Notes under the pieces: generated by a model
The model's input: only the letters and a program-made list of their open reading frames with translations
Databases searched by the model: none
What the model was told of the DNA's origin: nothing
Translations under genes and position numbers: made by a program
In this document: piece by piece, positions 58,436 to 64,000 of the stretch
How the letters are laid out: every line of letters starts with the position of its first letter
How positions within the stretch are numbered: the stretch's first letter is position 1
From: Mycobacterium sp. HUMS_12744610
GTDB lineage: Bacteria > Actinomycetota > Actinomycetes > Mycobacteriales > Mycobacteriaceae
Assembly (NCBI RefSeq): GCF_041206865.1
Contig: NZ_JBGEDP010000001.1
Span: 2,418,001 to 2,482,000, forward strand
Reading direction: 5' to 3'
Length of the DNA: 64,000 bases

Positions 58436-59731
58436 TCACCTCGGGGGAGTCCAGGCCACGGGCAGGCTCTTGATGCCATGGATGAACTGCGACAGCAGCC
58501 GCGCGGGTTCGTCCACCGCCACGATATCGGGTACCTCGCGGCGCAGCTCGTCGAAGACCACCCTGATCTCGCGGCGGGCCAGGTTGGCCCCGAGGCAGAA
58601 GTGCGCACCCCCGCCGCCGAACCCGAGATGCGGATTGGGCGTGCGCGCCACATCGAAAACCCACGGGTTGGCGAACGTGGACTCGTCGCGGTTGGCCGAG
58701 GTGTACCACAGCGCGGCCTTGTCGCCTTCTTTCAGCTTGGTGCCGCCGAGCTTGAAGTCACGGGTCAGGGTGCGCCGCATGTAGACCACCGGCGAGGCCC
58801 AGCGCACGATCTCCTCGACGGCGGTGGGCGTCAGGCGGTCGAAGTCGGCCCACCACTTGTCCCGCTCGGCGGGGTAGCGGGACAGGGCAAGCACGCCGTG
58901 GCTGATCGCGTTGCGGGTCGTCTCGTTGCCGGCCACCACCAGCAGGATGAAGAACGACGCGATCTCCGCCGAGGTCAGCCGTTCGCCGTCGACCTCGGCC
59001 TCCACCAGGCTGGTGGTCAGGTCGTCGTGGGGGTTGGCGCGCCGGTCCTCGGCCAGCGCGCTGGCGTAGGCGCCGATGTCCATCGAGACCTGCAGGAACT
59101 CGTCGAAGTCGGTGGACAGGTCGGGGTCGCCGAACCCGAGGATCACGTTGGTCCAGTGGAATATCCGCTGGTGGTCTTGTTCGGGGATGCCCATCATGTC
59201 GCAGATGACCTGCAACGGCAGTGGGCCGGCGAGTTCGGTGACCAGCTCGGCCTGCCCGTCCGGATGATCGGCGATCAGCCCGGCGACCAGCCGACGGGCC
59301 CGCTCGCGCACCGACGCCTCGATGCGCGCCACCACTTTCGGGGTGAAGGCCCGGCTGACGATCGAACGCAGCCGCTGATGCCGCGGGTCGTCGAGCACGA
59401 TCATCGACCCGAAGTATTCGGAGATTTCGGGCAACTGGTCGCCGATCGTGATGCCGCCCGCCGAGCTGAAGATCTCCGGGTGGCGGCTGGCGAAGTGCAC
59501 GTCGTCGTGTCGGGTCAGGGCCCAGTAGCCGGCGCCGCCCTCGAACCCCTCGTACTCGATCGCGGGCCAGAACGAGATCGGGGCCTCGCGGCGCAGCGTG
59601 GCGAAGCCGCCGTCGCGGAAGTCGTCGTCGCGGCCCCAGAACTCCAGCGACCCGAGATGGATTTCGGCCAAAGGGATCTCGGGCGGCGGCGCCCCGTTCG
59701 CCCGCGTCGCAATGCCGGTCTTGAGGCTCAC
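58436..59731 (-). CDS. cyp124: Cytochrome P450 CYP124 (methyl-branched lipid omega-hydroxylase)
   Basis: A 431-residue P450 very close to M. tuberculosis CYP124A1 as I remember it: FATLRREAPISFW, GSMIVLDDPRHQRLRSIVSR, RIFHWTNVILGFGDPDLSTD, FFILLVVAGNETTRNAISHG (I helix with the acid-Thr pair), EEIVRWASPVVYMRRTLT (ExxR region), and the heme loop FGGGGAHFCLGANLARREI. CYP124 hydroxylates the end of methyl-branched lipids such as phytanic acid and cholesterol side chains. The start ATG is 66 bases from the IS1380 end. Upstream space up to the IS1380 target is short, so the promoter may be affected by the insertion. Confidence 0.93.
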   Translation of the reverse strand: MSLKTGIATRANGAPPPEIPLAEIHLGSLEFWGRDDDFRDGGFATLRREAPISFWPAIEYEGFEGGAGYWALTRHDDVHFASRHPEIFSSAGGITIGDQLPEISEYFGSMIVLDDPRHQRLRSIVSRAFTPKVVARIEASVRERARRLVAGLIADHPDGQAELVTELAGPLPLQVICDMMGIPEQDHQRIFHWTNVILGFGDPDLSTDFDEFLQVSMDIGAYASALAEDRRANPHDDLTTSLVEAEVDGERLTSAEIASFFILLVVAGNETTRNAISHGVLALSRYPAERDKWWADFDRLTPTAVEEIVRWASPVVYMRRTLTRDFKLGGTKLKEGDKAALWYTSANRDESTFANPWVFDVARTPNPHLGFGGGGAHFCLGANLARREIRVVFDELRREVPDIVAVDEPARLLSQFIHGIKSLPVAWTPPR

Positions 59732-60720
59732 CTACATCTCCTTCGCCGTTGAAGTGGTGGGAGAGAGCCTAATCCGTTGGCGCTCGGCGCGGCTAGTCCT
59801 CAAATAAGCGTGTCGGCGTCGGCGGGTTCCCAGGATTCTTCGGGATGTCGTTTCCGGTCGGCGGTGGGCGGCTTTGTTGGGCGGTGACGGTTGTCATCGG
59901 GTGTGTGAGCGGTCCTGGATTGGCTGGATTATCGCTGCTGCGTGGGTTTGTCGGGTGTGTGGACATGCGGGGACGATGCGCGGTGTTTCGGTTCGGGCGA
60001 AGAGGGCGAGTGTCGTGGGCGGGCGCGGCAGGGCCCGAAGGTCGGTTCAGGGTGCAGACGTCAGCCAAAGCGAGTGCGTTCAATGGTGGTGTAGGCGCTG
60101 AGGAATCGGTCCAGGCTGGGGTGGTAGCCGATGATCCGCACGGTGATGGCGCGGGCGTGGCGGATGATCATGGCGGGGATGAGGATCGCCTGGGTGGTGA
60201 AGCGGCGGAACTCCATGGTGATCCACTCGCGGCGGTCGGCTTTGCGGTGCAGCATCATGGCGAACCAGGACTTGATGTTCCAGGCCAGGGCGGCGATGAC
60301 CATGTAGGCCCAGTTGGATACCAGGTCATAGAGCGGCACCCGTAACGCGTTGACACCGTTTTTGAGCTGCTCGATGACGTTTTCCTGGTCGCAGCGGTCG
60401 TTGGCGCAGGCCACGACCTGTGCGGGGGTCAAGTCGGTGCGGGTGGTGATGTAGAAGAAGTAGCGGATCTCCTCGATGAGGGCCGCCTCGCCGCGGGACT
60501 TGCTGATGTTCTTGCGCAGCGCGATCACCCGGTAGGGTCGGCGGCATTTGCCGGGCTGGTAGCTGAACTCGGCGACGTGCTCGCAGGTGAGTTCCAGGTT
60601 GACGTAGCCGCGTTCGGCGACGATGCGCCGCTTGTGGTTGGGCTCGCGCCGGCGCCGCTGCCCAGTCCGCGCCGGCTCGGGGTCGGGCCGGCGCAGCGGT
60701 GTCCAGTCAGCCTCGGTCAG

Positions 60721-62138
60721 GAGCCTGTCACGATTTCTGTGTAAGTCAGAGGTGATTTGACTACGAGTTGTATTCTAGCACAATGGGATTCGCCCAGGGA
60801 ATAGTCTGGCGAGTGTGTTGAGCGCCACAGTCCAGTTGTGCGTTCCAGTACCCGAATAGCCTCCTCTCTCGCTGGAGATGTTGCGCAGCCCGAGGTACAG
60901 CAACTTCATCGCGGCGTCCTTGTCCGTGAAATGACCACGGTTCTTGGTGATCTTGCGCAACTGGAAGTTGATCGACTCGATCGCATTGGTGGTGTAGACG
61001 ATCTTGCGCAACTCCACCGGATAGTCCAGGAACGGAACGAATTCCCCCCAGGCGTTGTGCCACACGTCAATTGCACCCGGATATTGGGCGCCGAATTGCT
61101 GGTCGAACTCCTTGAGTGCGAGTTCGGCTCCATCGACGGTCGGCGCACTGTAGATCGCCCGCATCGCGGTGGCGACCTTCTTGCGGTCCTTATAAGACAC
61201 GAAGCGCATCGCATTCCTAATGACGTGCACGACGCAGGTCTGCACCACGGTATCGGGATAGATCGAGCGGATCGCATCAGGCAGACCGGTCAGCCCGTCG
61301 CAGCAGGCGATGAGGATGTCGCGCACCCCGCGGTTGCGCAGGTCGATGACGACCTTCTGCCAGAACTTCGCCCCCTCGGAGTCCTGGATCCAGCAGCCCA
61401 AGGCGTGTTTGCGGCCCTCCAGATCCACGCCAATGGCCAAATAGGCGACCTTGGTGGTGATGACCCCGTTGTCGCCGATCCGCAGCCGCAGCCCATCGAT
61501 GTAGAGGATCGGGTAGACCTCATCGAGCGGGCGGGCCTGCCAGGCCTTGATCTCATCGACCACCACCTCGGTGATATTGGAGATCAACTCCCGCGACACC
61601 GACGCCCCATAGACCTCCTGCAGGTGGGCTTCGATATCGCGGGTGGTCATTCCCCGTGAATACAGCGACAACACCACCGAATTGATGTTGTTGAGCCGGC
61701 GGGTCTTCTTCGGCACAATCGCCGGCTCAAACGAGCCGTTGCGATCACGCGGCGCATCGATCTGCACCGGGCCGTTGACGGTGGTCACCGTTTTCGGCGT
61801 GGTGCCGTTGCGCGAATTTCCCGATCCGCGTCCGGCCGGATCGCCGGCCTCATAACCCAGATGGTGGGTTAGCTCCGCATTCAGCGCCCGCTCCAGCACG
61901 GCCTTAGTCAGCTGGTTCAGCAAACCGTCCGCGCCGTCGATCGGGGTCCCGGTCTTCACCGCATCCTTAATCAACGAGTCCAGCGTCTCTTCGGTGAACA
62001 TCTCGGCCAGCCGCCGCGCCGCGGTCGTCTCCTCAGCCGGCATCTGCATGGTCTTGGTCACAAAACACTCCTTCTGTCCGCCCAACGGCGGTCCGATGAT
62101 GGACCACCCCGGACTTACACAGATGGAATGACACGCCC
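60721..62138 (-). mobile_element. IS256-family insertion sequence nested in IS1380
   Basis: The element is 1418 bases. Its ends are imperfect inverted repeats with the shared inner block ctgtgtaagtc at the same distance from each end. It is flanked by an exact eight-base duplication TCGGTCAG (60713-60720 and 62139-62146), the expected target size for IS256. It carries one complete transposase gene. It is younger than the IS1380 copy it interrupts. Confidence 0.92.
60775..62061 (-). CDS. IS256-family transposase
   Basis: A 428-residue mutator-type DDE transposase. Diagnostic segments: LTKAVLERALNAELTHHLGY, GNSRNGTTPKTV, RGMTTRDIEAHLQEVYG, PILYIDGLRLRIGDNG (first Asp), ILIACCDGLTGLPDAIRSIY (second Asp), VQTCVVHVIRNAMRFVS (the C/DxxH motif) and IVYTTNAIESINFQLRKITK (Glu in the TTNAIES block). 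GTG 62061 is preceded by AAGGAG at good spacing; ATG 62049 is an alternative. The frame is open throughout and looks functional. IS1245 and IS1311 of the M. avium complex belong to this family, but identity to either cannot be claimed from memory. Confidence 0.95.
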   Translation of the reverse strand: MTKTMQMPAEETTAARRLAEMFTEETLDSLIKDAVKTGTPIDGADGLLNQLTKAVLERALNAELTHHLGYEAGDPAGRGSGNSRNGTTPKTVTTVNGPVQIDAPRDRNGSFEPAIVPKKTRRLNNINSVVLSLYSRGMTTRDIEAHLQEVYGASVSRELISNITEVVVDEIKAWQARPLDEVYPILYIDGLRLRIGDNGVITTKVAYLAIGVDLEGRKHALGCWIQDSEGAKFWQKVVIDLRNRGVRDILIACCDGLTGLPDAIRSIYPDTVVQTCVVHVIRNAMRFVSYKDRKKVATAMRAIYSAPTVDGAELALKEFDQQFGAQYPGAIDVWHNAWGEFVPFLDYPVELRKIVYTTNAIESINFQLRKITKNRGHFTDKDAAMKLLYLGLRNISSERGGYSGTGTHNWTVALNTLARLFPGRIPLC

Positions 62139-63111
62139 TCGGTCAGCGCCTCGGCGCGCGAGCGCAGCGCGGTGTTGCAGTCCATGCCGAACACGAAATC
62201 GACCCGCTGGGCCCAGTCGTCGAAGTGCGCGGTCAACGAGAAGTCGGTGTCCCCGCGCACACATACTCGCTGGGCGTGCGGGGCGACCAGGTCGATCGCC
62301 TTGTCGATCCAGGCCGCCGCGCCGGCGTGGCTGGGCGCGTTGCCCGGCCGGTTGACCAGGTAGAGCACCTCCTTGGTGTTGGCCAGCGACACGATCAGCG
62401 GCGCATACCCCCAGATGCCCTTATAGGACATATCCATTCCGGCCTTGTGCTGCCCGTAGGTGGGGGCGATGGTGCCGTCGACGTCGAGGTAGGCGACCGG
62501 GCCGAGCAGCTCACGACCCCGGTGCGCCCACAGCTGCGGGCGCACCGCGTTGATCGCCTCCATCAACGTCGCCACGTCGGCCCGGCTGAACCGGCGACAG
62601 AAATCACCGGCCGTGGTCGGGTCCGGGATCAACTGCGCGCCCAAGGCGTTCATATAGGCGCTGTCGTGGCGCAGCCGCTCGATGTCTTCGAGCCGAGTGC
62701 CCCCGCACGCCACGTTGTAGGCCAGGTTGAGCACGTGGTCGGATTCGTGATAGGGCAGGTGCACCTTAAGCAACTGCAGGTCCTCGTCGATCCGCTCGAC
62801 CAGCCCCAGCCGGGTCACCAGCCGGTGCAGCGCGGCGATGCCACCGAAAGCGGTGGCGTCGATGTTCGCACCGACCTCATAGCGCACCACACCCGTGTTC
62901 AGCATCGGCGCGGGCTGCGCGCCCCAACTCCCCGCCCGCGCGTGCCGCGCCGCCACCCTACGCCGCCGCGCGGCGATGTTCCGCCTACTCTGCTTATGGG
63001 TTATCCTCTTCACCACAAAGGCCTTTCCTGCCGGGCTGCGTTGAGACCGCAAAACCCAACCAGGATAAGGCCTTTGCCAAATTCTCACCCGCCGACACGC
63101 TTACTGAAGGG

Positions 63112-63444
63112 CTAGTGCGTGCAGACGGTCCTGCCGCCCGCCGACTGCGCGTCGCTCACCACGTTGCCGTCGAGCAGAATCCGGCAGCGCATCGGTCCGG
63201 GTCCCTGCGCGCTCAGCACGAACACCTCGCCGCCGAACCCCTGGAACTGTGTCGACCAGGGCAGCGCGGCGTCGACCGCATGCTGCTGGCCGGTGTCGGT
63301 CTGGTACGAGATGTAGTGGGCCACCCCGGGTCCGCTTACCTCGTAGCGGACCTGCGGGAAGCCGGCGGCGTGCGCCACGCCCGGGACTGCCGCACCCATA
63401 CCGACGGCGAACAGGATCGCGAAACCGCTGAGACGACTGGTCAT
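63112..63444 (-). CDS. Secreted MmpS-like protein
   Basis: A 110-residue exported protein. The signal peptide runs MTSRLSGFAILFAVGMGAAV and ends near AHAAG (residue ~24). The mature part has VRYEVSGPGVAHYISYQTDT, LPWSTQFQGFG and FVLSAQGPGPMRCRILLDGN with two cysteines (RCR and VCT), the pattern of the MmpS domain. MmpS proteins are accessory factors of MmpL lipid transporters, but no mmpL gene is visible here, and a signal peptide replaces the usual membrane anchor. The TAG stop at 63112-63114 lies in the CTAG target of the IS1380 insertion and is preserved. Confidence 0.78.
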   Translation of the reverse strand: MTSRLSGFAILFAVGMGAAVPGVAHAAGFPQVRYEVSGPGVAHYISYQTDTGQQHAVDAALPWSTQFQGFGGEVFVLSAQGPGPMRCRILLDGNVVSDAQSAGGRTVCTH

Positions 63445-63461
63445 GGTTTCCCATCGTGACA

Positions 63462-64000
63462 TCACGCGCGACGAGACGGAAGCGGTTTGGCCGCGCCGGC
63501 GAGCAGGACGACGGCGAACACCCCACCGGCCGTCCCCGAGATCAGCAACGGCAGCCGCCCGTCGGCGCCCCACAAAAAGCCGGCCCACAACCCCGCGGCC
63601 AGCACCGCGAACCCGCTCAGGCCCTGGAACAGCCCCTGGGCGCTGGACTGCAGCTCACCCGCGACAAGCGTTGAGATCCAGGCCTTCCCGACCCCGTCGT
63701 AGCAGGCGGTGAACATGCCGTACACCGCGATCAGGGCCCAGGCGGTCGCCGTGTCGGTGGTGCTGCCCAGCCCCAGATAGCCGACGGCGAAGAACACCAG
63801 CCCGACCCCGTAGATCACCGGCCGGCCGAAGCGGTCCGCCAACACCCCAGCCGGCAGGCTCGCCACCGCGTACACCGCGTTGTAGCCGACATAGGCCAAG
63901 ATGACGCCGACGACCGAGAAGCCGATCTCCTTGAGCCGCAACAGCAGCAGGGCGTCGGGGAAGTTGACGACGCTGAATGCGACCAGGAACGAGACCACCC
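63462..64000 (-). CDS. Major facilitator superfamily transporter, C-terminal part (cut by window end)
   Basis: About 180 residues of an MFS efflux-type transporter, C-terminal six helices. Visible: VSFLVAFSVVNFPDALLLLR, the loop motif GVLADRFGRPVIYGVGLVF (G-x3-D-R-x-G/R-R), FTACYDGVGKAWISTLV, LQSSAQGLFQGLSGFAVLAA and a final helix GVFAVVLLAGAA. The reading frame continues beyond base 64000. It lies 17 bases from the MmpS-like gene on the same strand. Substrate not predictable. Confidence 0.85.
   Translation of the reverse strand, partial: VVSFLVAFSVVNFPDALLLLRLKEIGFSVVGVILAYVGYNAVYAVASLPAGVLADRFGRPVIYGVGLVFFAVGYLGLGSTTDTATAWALIAVYGMFTACYDGVGKAWISTLVAGELQSSAQGLFQGLSGFAVLAAGLWAGFLWGADGRLPLLISGTAGGVFAVVLLAGAAKPLPSRRA

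Larger units (their letters stand above)
60061..63016 (-). pseudogene. IS1380-family transposase, split by an insertion
   Basis: The N-terminal part (from GTG 63016) has RYEVGANIDATAFGGIAALH, PDPTTAGDFCRRFSRADV, VAYLDVDGTIAPTYGQHKAG (first Asp) and VRGDTDFSLTAHFDDWAQ (second Asp). It breaks at EALTE near 62147. The C-terminal part resumes at 60720 with EADWTPLRRPDPEP and runs through FFYITTRTDLTPAQVV, DQENVIEQLKNG (the Glu region), and FAMMLHRKADRREWI to the stop at 60061. Removing the nested element and one 8-base repeat rejoins the two halves in frame, so the gene was intact before the IS256-type insertion. Confidence 0.93.
59798..63110 (-). mobile_element. IS1380-family insertion sequence, interrupted by an IS256-family element
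   Basis: Ends at 59798 (cctcaaataagcgtgtcgg) and 63110 (complement ccttcagtaagcgtgtcgg) share taagcgtgtcggcg at the same offset, forming imperfect terminal inverted repeats. GCTAGT flanks both sides (59792-59797 and 63111-63116), a 5-6 base target duplication. Without the nested element and its duplicated 8 bases it is about 1.9 kb, a normal IS1380 length. The left 260 bases (59798-60060) are non-coding IS sequence. Confidence 0.85.

Overview
The window looks like a piece of chromosome from a slow-growing, non-tuberculous Mycobacterium. It is very GC-rich, with GTG starts and many GTGA/ATGA stop-start overlaps. Several products match M. tuberculosis families from memory: SirA/CysH/Che1 (Rv2391-Rv2393), TrxB2/TrxC (Rv3913-Rv3914), HelZ (Rv2101), CYP124 (Rv2266), the DUF202 pair (Rv2272-Rv2273), the FAD dehydrogenase Rv2280 and the Rv3717-type amidase. 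The species cannot be fixed from sequence alone. No tRNA, rRNA or CRISPR array was recognised.

Region by region. 0-5.6 kb: sulfur assimilation. A LysR regulator (cut by the window edge) lies beside sirA-cysH-che1, and a thioredoxin reductase/thioredoxin pair is divergent from sirA; thioredoxin is a plausible reductant for CysH. 5.6-9.3 kb: three decayed genes and an FAD-linked oxidase. 9.3-13.9 kb: a TetR regulator with a palindromic operator, an acyltransferase, a P450, a methyltransferase, a VOC protein and a small secreted protein. 13.9-16.6 kb: vapBC with an IS1634-type element inserted at the vapC stop codon. 16.6-29.3 kb: threonine dehydratase, hydrolase, HelZ-type helicase, two tandem vapBC modules, amine oxidase, and a pRiA4b-ORF3/SEC-C pair.

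29.7-41.1 kb is the accessory core. It starts with a remnant of a receptor-kinase C-terminus joined to a truncated ISL3 transposase. Then come an 1813-residue DUF4011-helicase-nuclease protein (HheA-like anti-phage protein), an EspC-like / WXG-toxin-like / immunity-like trio (toxin-like gene broken by one missing base), a MazG-like hydrolase, an intact receptor Ser/Thr kinase paralogous to the remnant, and a PD-(D/E)XK-like nuclease. I read this as a defence and type VII polymorphic-toxin island lying between two copies of the same kinase 3' end.

41-59.7 kb: mostly metabolic and envelope genes (serine hydrolase, ATP-grasp enzyme, dehydrogenase, cutinase, Tat-type amidase, aliphatic amidase, K+ channel, DUF202 pair, TauD dioxygenase, CYP124), with a RelE-type module, an orphan VapC, a cysteine-triplet protein and several frameshifted genes. 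59.8-63.1 kb: an IS256-family element nested inside an IS1380-family element, with clear target duplications. The window ends in an MmpS-like gene and a partial MFS transporter.

At least seven genes appear to need a single-base correction to restore reading. Either the genome is decaying or the assembly carries indels in GC runs, and the distinction matters for every pseudogene call here.
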